Shown here in pieces: positions 15,834 through 24,810 of a DNA stretch of 64,000 nt (the first letter of the stretch is position 1; every line of letters begins with the position of its first letter). This DNA is from Micromonospora lutea (GTDB lineage Bacteria; Actinomycetota; Actinomycetes; Mycobacteriales; Micromonosporaceae), in the NCBI RefSeq assembly GCF_016863535.1, contig NZ_BOPB01000001.1:271550-335549 (forward strand), written 5' to 3'. Position numbers and translations under genes: made by a program. The notes under the pieces were generated by a model that saw only the letters and a list, made by a program, of their open reading frames with translations, did no database searches and was not told where the DNA came from.

Positions 15834-16496
15834 TCAACCTGCGGTACGAGCCACCCCGACCGGGCAACTCAGCCCGTTGGGACCGTGGTTGCAGTACCCG
15901 TTCGGATTTTTCGTCGGCGCGAGATACTGCTGGTGATAGTCCTCGGCCAGGTAGTAGTCACCGAGCCGGGTGATCTCCGTGGTGATCTCGCCCTTGCCGG
16001 CGCGGGCCACGATCGGTGCGAACGCCTCCCGCGACGCCTCGGCGATCGCGAGCTGCTCGTCGGTGCTGGCGTAGATCGCCGACCGGTACTGGGTACCGAC
16101 GTCGTTGCCCTGGCGCATGCCCTGGGTCGGGTCGTGGTTCTCCCAGAAGACCTTCAACAGATCCTCGTAGCTGATCTTCGTGGGGTCGTACACCACCTCG
16201 ACCACCTCGGCGTGCCCCGTCATCCCGGAGCAGACCTCCTCGTAGGTCGGGTTCGGGCTGTAACCACCCGCATAACCCGCAGAGGTGGTGAAGACGCCGG
16301 GCAGGGTCCAGAACAGGCGCTCGGCCCCCCAGAAACACCCCATACCGAACACGGCGACCTGGTGGCCCTCGGGGAACGGGCCCTTCAACGGGGTGCCGAG
16401 CACCTCGTGCCGGTCGGCCACCGGCATCGCGATGGGACGACCGGGCAGGGCCTGGTCGGGTGAGATCATCTCGGCCTTCATACGGCGGAGGAACAC
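15834..16496 (-). CDS. msrA: Peptide-methionine (S)-S-oxide reductase
   Basis: 220 residues from GTG 16496, selected because AAAGGAG lies 7 bases upstream; the open frame continues about 40 codons further without signal. The catalytic Cys54 is in GMGCFWGAE, with [21 protein letters not shown] split over two conserved blocks, [12 protein letters not shown], and the resolving-cysteine tail [15 protein letters not shown]. MsrA reduces S-methionine sulfoxide in proteins, repairing oxidative damage; in actinomycetes the electron donor may be thioredoxin. It is monocistronic. Confidence 0.93.
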   Translation of the reverse strand: MFLRRMKAEMISPDQALPGRPIAMPVADRHEVLGTPLKGPFPEGHQVAVFGMGCFWGAERLFWTLPGVFTTSAGYAGGYSPNPTYEEVCSGMTGHAEVVEVVYDPTKISYEDLLKVFWENHDPTQGMRQGNDVGTQYRSAIYASTDEQLAIAEASREAFAPIVARAGKGEITTEITRLGDYYLAEDYHQQYLAPTKNPNGYCNHGPNGLSCPVGVARTAG

Positions 16497-16646
16497 GGTG
16501 GAACTCCTTTCGTACCCTTCCCCGCGTGCAACACCGGTGGGCCTCGCTTCCTTACCCGCCCCACCGCCGCTCAGGCCGGGTTCCGCCGCCAACGTGTCCG
16601 CGCGTACTGAAACGAACAAATTCGGGGTTACCCGACGCCGAGATCA

Positions 16647-17072
16647 TCAGGCTGGATCGGCGGCGAGGGCGCTGCGGATGCGCTCGGCGTACGAGGTGGC
16701 GTCGGGGTCGTCGGCGTAGCGGGTGCGCGGCCAGAAGAAGCCACGGAGCCCGTCGCCCTTCGTCCTGGGCACCACATGGGTGTGCAGGTGCGGCACCGAC
16801 TGGGACACCCTGTTGTTCATCGCCACGAACGTCCCGCCCGCGCCGAGACCCGACTCGACCGCGACGGCGAGCCGCCGCACCAGGCCGAAGTAGCCGGTGA
16901 TGGACTCCGGCGGCAGGTCGGCGAGAGTGACCAGGTGGGCGCGCGGCACCACCAGCACATGCCCCTTGAACACCGGCCGGGTGTCCAGGAACGCCACCCC
17001 GTCCGGCTCGTCGGTCACCCGGAACGCCCGTACCTCACCGGCCACGATCCCGCAGAACACACACCCCGCCAC
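16647..17072 (-). CDS. HIT family hydrolase
   Basis: 141 residues from ATG 17072. The histidine triad is HLHTHVV, preceded by MNNRVSQSVPHLH. The N-terminus CVFCGIVAGE resembles the zinc-binding half of Hint-type proteins, and KGHVLVVPRAHLVTLADL is the second conserved block. HIT proteins hydrolyse nucleoside phosphoramidates or dinucleoside polyphosphates. The sequence fits the Hint/diadenosine-polyphosphate hydrolase branch rather than GalT. The substrate is not decided. Confidence 0.88.
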   Translation of the reverse strand: MAGCVFCGIVAGEVRAFRVTDEPDGVAFLDTRPVFKGHVLVVPRAHLVTLADLPPESITGYFGLVRRLAVAVESGLGAGGTFVAMNNRVSQSVPHLHTHVVPRTKGDGLRGFFWPRTRYADDPDATSYAERIRSALAADPA

Positions 17073-17145
17073 CCGACCAGACTAAGAGCGACCCGCCCCT
17101 GCTGCCGGTCGCTCTGAGCCGGACCGAACACCGCTGCCCTGCCGG

Positions 17146-17838
17146 TCACAGCCGATCGAGGTACGCGTCCCACTCGTCGACGACCAACGCGGCCGGACCG
17201 CTCTCTCCGTTCGCCAGACGAGACCGGATGTCCGCCTCCCAGTCGAGAGCCCAGCCACGCAGCTCGACAACCATCGGGTCGGTCAGTCCGTACGCGCCGA
17301 ATGTCTCGTCGTCAAGCTCACCGATGGCACCGAGCCTGTCGGCCAACTCCTCCAGGGAGAAGCCGGCCGTGTGTCGAGCACCCAACCGCTCCAGGTCCCG
17401 CCAGGCCAGACGGTTGTTTGCGGCGTGGATGTCGATGTAGTCGCGGTGGGCGGCGCGCTCGTGAAGTGCTCGCATCTTGAGGCCGACCGCATCGTCGAAG
17501 GCGAGAACCGGCCCCAGGCTGAGCATGGTGGGTGGACCGATCGCCTCCTTCAACAGGTCCACCTCGCATGCCTCTTCTGTCGCGGTGACCATCAACCGCG
17601 CCATACGGGGGGTCGCCTCGACGACGTGTGCGCCGAATCCTGCCGCGACGTACGCGTCGACGAGGCGGGCGGCGACGACCGGTAACGGCAGCGGGGTCGA
17701 CGTTGCGAAGTCGATGTCTCGTGACGGACGTTCGACCAGCTCGTACGCGCCGAGGGCGTAGCCGCCAGCCAGGACGAGCCCGAGGTCGTCGCCGGCGGCG
17801 AAGCCGACACGGAGCAACCGGAGGTGTAGTTCATCCAC
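17146..17838 (-). CDS. AbiEii/AbiGii-type nucleotidyltransferase (candidate toxin)
   Basis: 230 residues from GTG 17838, two bases after the stop of the upstream gene. The start of the nucleotidyltransferase fold is LVLAGGYALGAYELVERPSR followed by DIDF: the G-G-x-A-L and D-x-D triad of the AbiEii family (DNA polymerase beta-like, PF08843). Downstream LKMRALHERAAHRDYIDIHA fits the metal and substrate core of these proteins. AbiEii toxins modify tRNA acceptor stems or act as nucleotidyltransferases in abortive infection. The cognate partner is usually AbiEi, which is absent; instead a 108-residue protein precedes it. Function as a toxin is inference. Confidence 0.75.
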   Translation of the reverse strand: MDELHLRLLRVGFAAGDDLGLVLAGGYALGAYELVERPSRDIDFATSTPLPLPVVAARLVDAYVAAGFGAHVVEATPRMARLMVTATEEACEVDLLKEAIGPPTMLSLGPVLAFDDAVGLKMRALHERAAHRDYIDIHAANNRLAWRDLERLGARHTAGFSLEELADRLGAIGELDDETFGAYGLTDPMVVELRGWALDWEADIRSRLANGESGPAALVVDEWDAYLDRL

Positions 17839-17840
17839 GC

Positions 17841-18167
17841 TCAGGAAACGAGTTCGGGAAGCCGACGTTCCCAGATCGCGATCAGACGCCTGGACGTGAG
17901 CCGCCTGATGCGGGGCCAGTCGTGGCGAAGCAGCGCCGCGTTGACGTAACGGATGATGTCGTCGCGTTGGCCGCAGTCCAGCAGCGTCCGGTAGAGGGTC
18001 AGTCGTTGCCGTGGGTCGGAAATCTCGAACTCGCTGAGCCCTGACCAGGCCAACCGCAGGGGCAGGACGACCCGGCCACGCTCCGGGCCGGTGAGCTGGT
18101 CCAGCGAGGTCGGGATGCGGTCGGCCGCGCCGGCCAGGCGGGACGGCAGCGTTTCCGGCGGACTCAT
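17841..18167 (-). CDS. Small helical partner protein of the AbiEii-like gene
   Basis: 108 residues from ATG 18167. No named domain is recognised. The predicted helical sequence has VVLPLRLAWSGLSEFEI, then LTLYRTLLDCGQRDDIIRYV, then WPRIRRLTSRRLIAIWERRL; short basic proteins of this type precede AbiEii-like genes in actinobacteria. The gap to the next gene is 2 bases, so they are coupled. It may be the antitoxin or a regulator; nothing in the sequence proves it. It is divergent from metB with about 75 bases between starts. Confidence 0.65.
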   Translation of the reverse strand: MSPPETLPSRLAGAADRIPTSLDQLTGPERGRVVLPLRLAWSGLSEFEISDPRQRLTLYRTLLDCGQRDDIIRYVNAALLRHDWPRIRRLTSRRLIAIWERRLPELVS

Positions 18168-18241
18168 CGGCCCAGTATGACCCAGCCCCCAGCGGGGTGG
18201 GTTTCATCCGATGGGGCGGGCAGGGCGACTAACGTTGCGGA

Positions 18242-19384
18242 ATGACCCACGGCTTCGAGACGCTCGCCATCCACGCCGGCCAGGACCCCGAGGCCCGCAC
18301 CGGCGCGGTGATCCCACCGATCTATCAGACCAGCACGTACGCCCAGGACGCCGTCGGCGCGCCACGACTCGGCTACGAGTACAGCCGCTCCGGCAACCCC
18401 ACCCGGGACGCGCTCCAGGAGTGCCTGGCCGCATTGGAGGCCGGCCAGGTCGGCCTCGCCTTCGCCAGCGGCCTCGCCGCCGAGGACACCCTGCTGCGTG
18501 CCGTGTGCGGACCGGGTGACCACGTGGTGATCCCCGACGACGCGTACGGCGGCACGTACCGGCTCTTCGCCAGGGTCGCCGAGCGGTGGGGGTTGGCGTA
18601 CACCCCGGCCAAGGTCTCCGACACGGACGCGGTGCGGGCCGCGATCCGGCCGGGGGTCACGAAGGTGGTCTGGGTGGAGACCCCGACCAACCCGCTGCTC
18701 GGCATCGCCGACATCACCACCCTCGCCGCCGTGGCGCACGACGCCGGGGCGCTGCTGGTGGTCGACAACACGTTCGCCTCGCCGTACCTGCAACAGCCGC
18801 TCACCCTCGGCGCGGACGTGGTCGTGCACTCGACCACCAAGTACGTCGGCGGGCACTCGGACGTGGTCGGCGGTGCGTTGGTGACTGCCGACGCCGACCT
18901 CGGCGAGCAGTTGCGCTACCACCAGAACGCGATGGGCGCGGTCAACGGGCCGTTCGACGCCTGGCTGACCCTGCGCGGCATCAAGACCCTCGGGGTCCGG
19001 ATGGACCGGCACTGCGACAACGCCGAGCGGATCGTCGCGTACCTGGACGGGCACGCCAAGGTTGGTGAGGTGCTCTACCCGGGTCTGCCGACGCACCCCG
19101 GACACGAGGTGGCGGCCAAGCAGATGCGTCGCTTCGGCGGCATGATCTCCTTCCGCGCCGCCGGGGGTGAGGAGCACGCCGTCGAGATCTGCAACCGGGC
19201 CCGACTCTTCGTGCTCGCCGAGTCCCTCGGCGGGGTGGAATCCCTGATCGAACACCCGGGGCGGATGACACACGCGAGTGCTGCCGGCTCGCCGCTTGAA
19301 GTTCCCTCCGATCTCGTGCGACTGTCTGTCGGCATCGAGACGGTCGAAGACCTGCTCGCCGATCTGGAGCAGGCGCTGGGCTGA
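18242..19384 (+). CDS. metB: Cystathionine gamma-synthase
   Basis: 380 residues from ATG 18242. A Cys/Met-metabolism PLP enzyme (fold type I) with Lys200 in HSTTKYVGGHSD as Schiff base, EYSRSGNPTR, ASGLAAEDTLL and VVDNTFASPYLQQP. MetB joins an activated homoserine to cysteine to form cystathionine; gamma-lyase (mccB) is close in sequence, and the two are not separable by eye. The presence of cbs at 7.4 kb makes either direction useful. It is followed 22 bases later by an amidase gene on the same strand. Confidence 0.88.
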   Translation: MTHGFETLAIHAGQDPEARTGAVIPPIYQTSTYAQDAVGAPRLGYEYSRSGNPTRDALQECLAALEAGQVGLAFASGLAAEDTLLRAVCGPGDHVVIPDDAYGGTYRLFARVAERWGLAYTPAKVSDTDAVRAAIRPGVTKVVWVETPTNPLLGIADITTLAAVAHDAGALLVVDNTFASPYLQQPLTLGADVVVHSTTKYVGGHSDVVGGALVTADADLGEQLRYHQNAMGAVNGPFDAWLTLRGIKTLGVRMDRHCDNAERIVAYLDGHAKVGEVLYPGLPTHPGHEVAAKQMRRFGGMISFRAAGGEEHAVEICNRARLFVLAESLGGVESLIEHPGRMTHASAAGSPLEVPSDLVRLSVGIETVEDLLADLEQALG

Positions 19385-19406
19385 CCGCTGGCTTGGGAGG
19401 GTGGCC

Positions 19407-20810
19407 GTGCAGGACATCATGCCGACCTGGGTCGGGGCGACCGCCAAACAGGTCGCCCGGGGCGTACGCCGGGGCGACGTCTCGGCCACCCAGGTGCTTG
19501 CCGACCACCTCGACCACGTCGCCAAGGCCGACGCCGACCTCGCCGCGTTCCGCGCGGTACGCGGCGGGGAGGCGGTCACCGAGGCGGAGAAGGTCGACGA
19601 GCAGGAGGACCTGGCGAACCTGCCGCTGGCCGGGGTGCCGGTAGCGGTCAAGGAGAACACTCCGGTGGCCGGCGTGCCCACCTGGAACGGCTCCGCCGCG
19701 GTGCGTACCGCGGTGGCGGAGGCCGACCACGAGGTGGTGCGTCGGTTACGCGGAGCCGGTGCGGTGATCCTCGGCGTCACCCGGATGCCCGAGCTGGGGC
19801 TGTGGGGTCTCACCGACGACGAGACCGCAGTGACCCGTAACCCCTGGGATCTCTCCCGCACCCCGGGCGGCTCCTCCGGTGGCGCCGCTGCGGCGGTGGC
19901 GGCCGGGTTGGTACCGATCGCCCACGGCAACGACGGTCTCGGCTCGATTCGCATCCCCGCCGCCTGCTGCGGGCTGGTCGGCTTGAAGCCTGGTCGCGGT
20001 GTGGTGCCCTGCCAGCTCGGCGCGGAGGACTGGTTCGGCCTGGCCGAGCACGGCATGCTCAGCACCACGGTCGCGGACGCGGCGGTGGGCTTCCAGGTGC
20101 TGGCCGGCCGGGCCCAGAGCAAGCTCGTGCCGCCGCAGCGGCTGCGGGTCGGTGTGTCGCTGCGGTCTCCGGTGCGGGGCGTCTCACCCGACGCGCCGAA
20201 CCGGGACGCGGTCGCCGCCGCCGGCCGGCTGCTCGCCGGTGCCGGACACGACACCGTTCCGGCCGACCCGATCTACCCGACCACACTGGGCCTGAAGGGC
20301 ATTGCCACCTGGTTCGCCGCTGCGGCGGCGGAGGTGCGCGTCGGCGGAATCGACCGGCGTACCCTGCAACGCCGCAGCCGGCGGCACGTCGCCCTCGGCG
20401 AGTGGGCGTTGCGGCGCGGGTACGTCCGGGAGGCCGACCGGCTGGCCTGGCGCGAACGGTCGATCAACTTCTTCTCCGACCACTCGGTGGACCTGCTGCT
20501 CACCCCGGCGCTGGCGAGCGCGCCGCCGCCGGCCGTCAGCTGGTCGACGCGCTCCTGGCAGGCCAACATGCAGGCCAGCATCCGGTACGCGCCGTACGCC
20601 GCGCCATGGAACATCGCCGGCCTGCCCGCGCTGGTGGTGCCGGTGGGCCGCCGCCCGGACGGGCTGCCGCTCGCCGTCCAACTGGTCGGACCGCCCGGCT
20701 CGGAACTGCTGCTGCTCGGCGTCGCCGGTCAGTTCGAGATGGCGGCCCCATGGCCCCGACACGCTCCCGGTTATCCGCGCGTCGGAACGGGGTCGCCCGC
20801 CAACACGTGA
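19407..20810 (+). CDS. Amidase signature family protein
   Basis: 467 residues from GTG 19407, selected for GGGAGG six bases upstream (19395-19400); GTG 19401 and ATG 19419 are in frame. The amidase signature is visible: Lys in VAVKENTPV, the Gly/Ser loop RTPGGSSGGAAAAVAAG, and the nucleophile region GLGSIRIPAACCGLVGLKP, giving the Ser-cisSer-Lys triad. C-terminal WNIAGLPALVVPVG and QLVGPPGSELLLL are also typical. It hydrolyses or transfers an amide; the substrate is unknown. GatA is unlikely because no gatB or gatC is near. It probably shares a transcript with metB and ilvA. Confidence 0.88.
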   Translation: MQDIMPTWVGATAKQVARGVRRGDVSATQVLADHLDHVAKADADLAAFRAVRGGEAVTEAEKVDEQEDLANLPLAGVPVAVKENTPVAGVPTWNGSAAVRTAVAEADHEVVRRLRGAGAVILGVTRMPELGLWGLTDDETAVTRNPWDLSRTPGGSSGGAAAAVAAGLVPIAHGNDGLGSIRIPAACCGLVGLKPGRGVVPCQLGAEDWFGLAEHGMLSTTVADAAVGFQVLAGRAQSKLVPPQRLRVGVSLRSPVRGVSPDAPNRDAVAAAGRLLAGAGHDTVPADPIYPTTLGLKGIATWFAAAAAEVRVGGIDRRTLQRRSRRHVALGEWALRRGYVREADRLAWRERSINFFSDHSVDLLLTPALASAPPPAVSWSTRSWQANMQASIRYAPYAAPWNIAGLPALVVPVGRRPDGLPLAVQLVGPPGSELLLLGVAGQFEMAAPWPRHAPGYPRVGTGSPANT

Positions 20811-20889
20811 TCATCTGCTGGGGCCGGTGCCGGCCGTGCCGGAGCCAGCCGTCGCGGGTGCCGCACGGGGTGGGTGGCACGATCTAGGC

Positions 20890-22110
20890 ATGACGGAACT
20901 GGTCAGCCTGGACGATGTGCGTGCGGCACGGAAACTGCTCGACGGGGTCGTCCGTACCACTCCGCTGGAGCCGTCCCGGCCACTCAGCGCCGCGCTCGGC
21001 GGGCCGGTCTGGTTCAAGTGCGAGAACCTCCAGCGGGCGGGGTCGTACAAGGTACGCGGCGCGTACGTGCGGATCTCGCGGCTGTCGGCGGAGGAGCGGG
21101 CCCGGGGCGTCGTCGCGGCCAGTGCCGGCAACCACGCACAGGGCGTGGCGCTCGCCGCCGGTCTGGTCGGCACCCGGGCCACCGTCTTCATGCCGGTGAA
21201 CGCGCCACTGCCGAAGGTGGCGGCCACGAAAGGCTACGGCGCTCAGGTCGAGCTGGTCGGTGCCACGGTCGACGAGTCGCTGGTGGCGGCGCAGACGTAC
21301 GCGGAACGCACCGGCGCGGTGCTGATCCATCCGTTCGACCACCGGGACGTGATCGCCGGGCAGGGCACGGTGGCGCTGGAGATTCTGGAGCAGTGCCCGC
21401 AGGTCACCACGATCGTCACAGGTGTCGGCGGGGGAGGGCTGATCTCCGGGATGGCGGTGGCCGCCAAGGCGCTGCGGCCGGACGTACGCCTGATCGGGGT
21501 GCAGGCGGCCGGGGCGGCGGCCTTCCCGCCGTCACTGGTCGCGGGCGAGCCGGTCCGGCTGCCGGCCTTCAGCACCATCGCGGACGGCATCGCTGTCGGT
21601 CGGCCGGGTGACGTCACCTTCGCTCACGTCCGCAAGCTCGTGGACGACGTGGTCACCGTCTCCGAGGAGGACATCTCCCGGGCGCTGCTGATGATGCTCG
21701 AACGCGGCAAGCAGGTGGTGGAGCCGGCGGGCGCGGTCGGCGTGGCCGCCCTGCTGGCCGGCGTGGTCGAGGTGACCGCGCCAGTGGTGGTGGTGCTCTC
21801 CGGCGGCAACATCGACCCGCTGTTGATGTTGCGCGTGATCGAGCACGGTCTGGCGGCGGCGGGGCGCTACCTGCGGGTGACGGTGCGCTGCTCGGACCGG
21901 CCGGGACAGTTGGCCTCGTTGTTGAGCGAGATCGCCGAGAACCGGGCGAACGTGGTGGACGTGGTGCACCAGCGGGCCAACCCGCACCTGCACCTCGGTG
22001 AGGTCGAGGTGGCGCTGTCGGTGGAGACCCGTGGTGTCGAACACTCCGACATGCTGATCAGCGCTCTGCGGGCCAGCGGCTACCAGGTGACGATCGCACC
22101 AGAGGCGTGA
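20890..22110 (+). CDS. ilvA: Threonine ammonia-lyase (catabolic-type length, ACT domain)
   Basis: 406 residues from ATG 20890. PLP Lys54 is in RAGSYKVRGAY, with ASAGNHAQGVALAA and the phosphate-binding GVGGGGLISGMAVA. The C-terminal about 75 residues (from YLRVTVRCSDRPGQLASLL) form an ACT regulatory domain. The enzyme converts threonine to 2-oxobutanoate and ammonia for isoleucine synthesis. At about 400 residues with one ACT domain it is the shorter form common in actinobacteria. Its stop codon is inside a perfect 15-bp hairpin shared with the convergent greA. An annotation as serine dehydratase is less likely. Confidence 0.92.
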   Translation: MTELVSLDDVRAARKLLDGVVRTTPLEPSRPLSAALGGPVWFKCENLQRAGSYKVRGAYVRISRLSAEERARGVVAASAGNHAQGVALAAGLVGTRATVFMPVNAPLPKVAATKGYGAQVELVGATVDESLVAAQTYAERTGAVLIHPFDHRDVIAGQGTVALEILEQCPQVTTIVTGVGGGGLISGMAVAAKALRPDVRLIGVQAAGAAAFPPSLVAGEPVRLPAFSTIADGIAVGRPGDVTFAHVRKLVDDVVTVSEEDISRALLMMLERGKQVVEPAGAVGVAALLAGVVEVTAPVVVVLSGGNIDPLLMLRVIEHGLAAAGRYLRVTVRCSDRPGQLASLLSEIAENRANVVDVVHQRANPHLHLGEVEVALSVETRGVEHSDMLISALRASGYQVTIAPEA

Positions 22111-22132
22111 CGCGGCGGCGTCACGCCTCTGG
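22099..22132. terminator. Perfect bidirectional hairpin between ilvA and greA
   Basis: CCAGAGGCGTGACGC (22099-22113) and GCGTCACGCCTCTGG (22118-22132): a 15-bp perfect stem with the tetraloop GGCG. The ilvA TGA (22108-22110) lies in the left arm. It sits between convergent genes, so it can end both transcripts. Confidence 0.85.
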
Positions 22133-22168
22133 ACGAACGGATTGCCGGGCCGGGCCGGCGGACGAGGA

Positions 22169-22666
22169 TCAGCCGGAGAAGGGCTCGAAGCTGACCACGG
22201 TCACCTTGATGTCGGCGCCGCTCGGTGCGGTGTAGGTGCAGGCCTGACCTGCCTTGCCGCCCAGGATCGCCTGGCCGAGGGCCGACTCGGGGCTGTAGAC
22301 CGTCAGGTCCGTGGTGGAGGCGATCTCACGCGAGCCGAGCAGGAACGTCTCCGTGTCGTCGGCGTCGTCGTCGAAGTAGATCGTCACGACCATCCCGGGT
22401 GCCACGGCGTCGACGGTCGGTGCCTCGCCGACCTGGGCCGTGCGGAGCAACTCCTTGAGGTAGAGGATGCGCCCCTCAGCCTTGCCCTGTTCCTCGCGGG
22501 CCGCGTGGTAGCCGCCGTTCTCGCGCAGGTCGCCTTCCTCGCGCCGGGCGTTGATCTCGGCGGCGATGACCGGCCGGTTGGCGATCAACTCGTCGAGCTC
22601 GCCCTTCAGGCGGTCGTACGCGTCCTGGGACAGCCAGGTGGCGGGCGCCTCGTTGCCATTGGACAC
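22169..22666 (-). CDS. greA: Transcription elongation factor GreA
   Basis: 165 residues from GTG 22666, chosen because GAGGAGGA lies 9-10 bases upstream. The N-terminal antiparallel coiled coil is LSQDAYDRLKGELDEL and INARREEGDLRENGGYHAAR (quoted in part), with the acidic tip EEGDLRENGGY that reaches the RNA polymerase active site. The C-terminal FKBP-like domain includes SPESALGQAILGGKAGQ. GreA stimulates intrinsic RNA cleavage by stalled RNA polymerase. The extra DDDADDTETFLLGSREI stretch is typical of actinobacterial GreA. It converges with ilvA. Confidence 0.94.
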   Translation of the reverse strand: MSNGNEAPATWLSQDAYDRLKGELDELIANRPVIAAEINARREEGDLRENGGYHAAREEQGKAEGRILYLKELLRTAQVGEAPTVDAVAPGMVVTIYFDDDADDTETFLLGSREIASTTDLTVYSPESALGQAILGGKAGQACTYTAPSGADIKVTVVSFEPFSG

Positions 22667-22907
22667 AGGCGGTCCTCCTCGGTTGTGCGTGCTGGCTGAC
22701 AGGTGAACCTCCAAGCTACCAGTGCCCCACGACAACGAGGGTCGGCGATCACGACGGCCGCGCGGAGGGGGCTGTCCCGACCCGGCGGGCGACGGCGTCG
22801 CCGCCTGAGCAGCGGATCCGCCGGCCGGCGCGGGAAGGCGGGGGGAGCGCGCCGGTCAGGGCGAGCCGCTGTCTGCCGAGGGCTGCGGGATCACCAACGT
22901 CCAGATT

Positions 22908-23342
22908 TCAGGCGGCCGGCCGGCAGCGGACGACCTCACCGATGAAGGGCCGAGCCTCGGTGGCCAGGCGGTGCCGCACGGTGACCTGACGTTGCCCGGG
23001 GGCGGCAGTCACCGGCACCTGCTCGCGGGCCACCTCGGCGCCGGCATGGTCCCGGGCACGCAGGACGCACACCGCCGAGCCGCCGTCGGGCAGGTTCACC
23101 CGGAAGTCGACCACGACCTGCTTGTCCGTGATGTCGCCATAGCTGATCACCTGGGCGTCGTACGCCGGGTCGCCGTACTGCCGGTAGAGCCGGACCGAGA
23201 CGGCGGTGAGCACCGCGACCGTGATGAGCGCCAGCAGCGCCGCCAGCACCGGCCGGCGGCGTCGGGGCGCGCGACGGTGGCCGTACCGACCGGGCGGGAA
23301 GACCGGCGCGTTCGGTCCAAGTGTGGCGTGCGTCTCGGTCAC
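22908..23342 (-). CDS. DUF4307 single-pass membrane protein
   Basis: 144 residues from GTG 23342 (GGGAGA about 12 bases upstream). A short cytoplasmic N-terminus rich in Arg (RRAPRRRR), one membrane helix (about 31-50, VLAALLALITVAVLTAVSV), then an extracytoplasmic domain with VISYGDITDKQVVVDFRV and two cysteines (CVL, VVRC). It matches the actinobacterial DUF4307 family, which is frequently found divergent from mca, as here. Function unknown. Confidence 0.82.
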   Translation of the reverse strand: MTETHATLGPNAPVFPPGRYGHRRAPRRRRPVLAALLALITVAVLTAVSVRLYRQYGDPAYDAQVISYGDITDKQVVVDFRVNLPDGGSAVCVLRARDHAGAEVAREQVPVTAAPGQRQVTVRHRLATEARPFIGEVVRCRPAA

Positions 23343-23567
23343 CGGCAGGTATCTCCCTGGCGTTGTTGTCAGCGGTATCGGCAAGAATGGCAGAGTCCGC
23401 CATTCCTGTTCGACTCGGTCGCCAGATCTGGCTCAGCGTCGCGTACGGCTGGGGTCAAATATGACAGGCCGGCGCGGCCCAGTGCCGCTACGGGGAGGAA
23501 TTTGGCAGGTCAGGTCAACGGGGGCCCGGGGCGGGTCGCCGGTGGGCAGAGACGAGGAGCGCCGACC

Positions 23568-24449
23568 TTGGCAGAGCAACTTCGACTCATGGCCGTTCAC
23601 GCGCACCCCGACGACGAGTCGAGCAAGGGCGCCGCGACGATGGCGAAGTACGTCGCCGAGGGGGTGGACGTGCTGGTCGTGACGTGTACGGGTGGTGAGC
23701 GGGGCAGTGTGCTCAACCCCAAGCTCGACCGGCCCGACGTCTGGGCGAACATCGCCGAGATCCGTCGCGCGGAGATGGACGCGGCGCGCGCGATCCTCGG
23801 CATCGAGCAGGCGTGGCTGGGGTTCGTCGACTCCGGCCTGCCCGAGGGTGACCCGCTGCCGCCACTGCCCGAGGGCTGCTTCGCTCTCCAGGACGTGGAC
23901 GTGGCCGCCGGTCCGTTGGTCCGCCTGATGCGCGAGTTCCGTCCGCACGTGGTCACCACGTACGACGAGCAGGGTGGCTACCCCCACCCGGATCACATCA
24001 TGTGTCACAAGATCAGCGTGGCGGCCTTCGACGCGGCCGGTGACGCCGAGCGCTACCCGGAGCTGGGAGCGCCGTGGCAGCCGCTCAAGCTCTACTACGA
24101 TATCGGCTTCTCCAAGGGCAAGATCCTGGCGTTGCACGAGGCCGTGGTCGCGACCGGTGTCGAGTCGCCGTACGCGGAGTGGCTGACCCGCTGGGAGGAC
24201 CGCCCCGACAAGGGCCCACGGATCACCACCCGGGTCCCGTGCGCCGAGTACTTCCCGGTCCGTGACGACGCGCTGCGCGCGCACGCCACCCAGGTCGACC
24301 CGGACGGCTTCTGGTTCCAGGTGCCGATGGAGTTGCAGCAGCATGCCTGGCCGACCGAGGATTTCGAGCTGGTTCGGTCGTCGGTCGACAGCCCCACGCC
24401 GGAGTCCGACCTGTTCGCCGGCGTACGGGGCACGGCCCATGCCCGCTGA
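23568..24449 (+). CDS. mca: Mycothiol S-conjugate amidase
   Basis: 293 residues from TTG 23568. The rare start is chosen because GACGAGGAG sits about 9 bases upstream and homologues begin with the same (M)xEQLRLMAVHAHPDDE sequence; ATG 23589 would remove the first strand. Zinc ligands are expected at His13 and Asp16 of AHPDDES and His143 of HPDHI. Mca cleaves mycothiol-toxin conjugates to a mercapturic acid and GlcN-Ins, detoxifying electrophiles and antibiotics. This implies a mycothiol-producing actinomycete. MshB, the close paralogue, lacks the GGERGSVLNPKLDRP-like segment seen here. It is probably cotranscribed with the small membrane protein that follows. Confidence 0.93.
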   Translation: MAEQLRLMAVHAHPDDESSKGAATMAKYVAEGVDVLVVTCTGGERGSVLNPKLDRPDVWANIAEIRRAEMDAARAILGIEQAWLGFVDSGLPEGDPLPPLPEGCFALQDVDVAAGPLVRLMREFRPHVVTTYDEQGGYPHPDHIMCHKISVAAFDAAGDAERYPELGAPWQPLKLYYDIGFSKGKILALHEAVVATGVESPYAEWLTRWEDRPDKGPRITTRVPCAEYFPVRDDALRAHATQVDPDGFWFQVPMELQQHAWPTEDFELVRSSVDSPTPESDLFAGVRGTAHAR

Positions 24450-24497
24450 GCGGGCTGCGGGCTACCCTGGTCGCACACCGCGAACCGGAGGAATCCC

Positions 24498-24794
24498 ATG
24501 CTGACCACTGTCGAGGTGCTCGCCCAGAACAACTTCGGGGACACCCGCACGGGTGGCCTGGCTGGGCCGATGGGCCTGTTTCTCATCCTCGTTCTCGGTG
24601 CCGCCACCGTGCTGCTGATCCGGAACATGAACGCTCGGCTGCGCCGACTTCCGCAGCAATTCCCTGGTCAGGAGCCCACGTCACCGGGCACGGGGGCAAT
24701 GGAGCGCTCGGCCGGTGATCCGACAGGTGGGATCGTGACGGAGGATTCATCCACAGACACTCCCAACGGGCACCAGCAGCGCCGCGACGGCTGA
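24498..24794 (+). CDS. Small membrane protein downstream of mca
   Basis: 98 residues from ATG 24498, with CGGAGGAA six bases upstream. One hydrophobic helix (about 23-41, GPMGLFLILVLGAATVLLI) is followed by a basic segment (RNMNARLRRLP) and a Pro/Gly/Ser/Thr-rich hydrophilic tail. I recognise no domain. The equivalent small gene often follows mca in Streptomyces and Micromonospora. Function unknown; the gap to mca is 48 bases. Confidence 0.8.
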   Translation: MLTTVEVLAQNNFGDTRTGGLAGPMGLFLILVLGAATVLLIRNMNARLRRLPQQFPGQEPTSPGTGAMERSAGDPTGGIVTEDSSTDTPNGHQQRRDG

Positions 24795-24810
24795 TCGGGG
24801 CATGATTCAC

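Noticed and set aside
17146..18207. Single 353-residue fusion of the AbiEii-like protein and its partner region
   Set aside because: The frame is open by chance through the upstream gene; the partner's own frame from ATG 18167 is helical and ends in TGA two bases before the GTG at 17838, which fits two coupled genes better.
18164..20254. Minus-strand open frame of 696 codons
   Set aside because: Antisense to metB and the amidase, which have intact catalytic motifs; no domain seen in the antisense translation.
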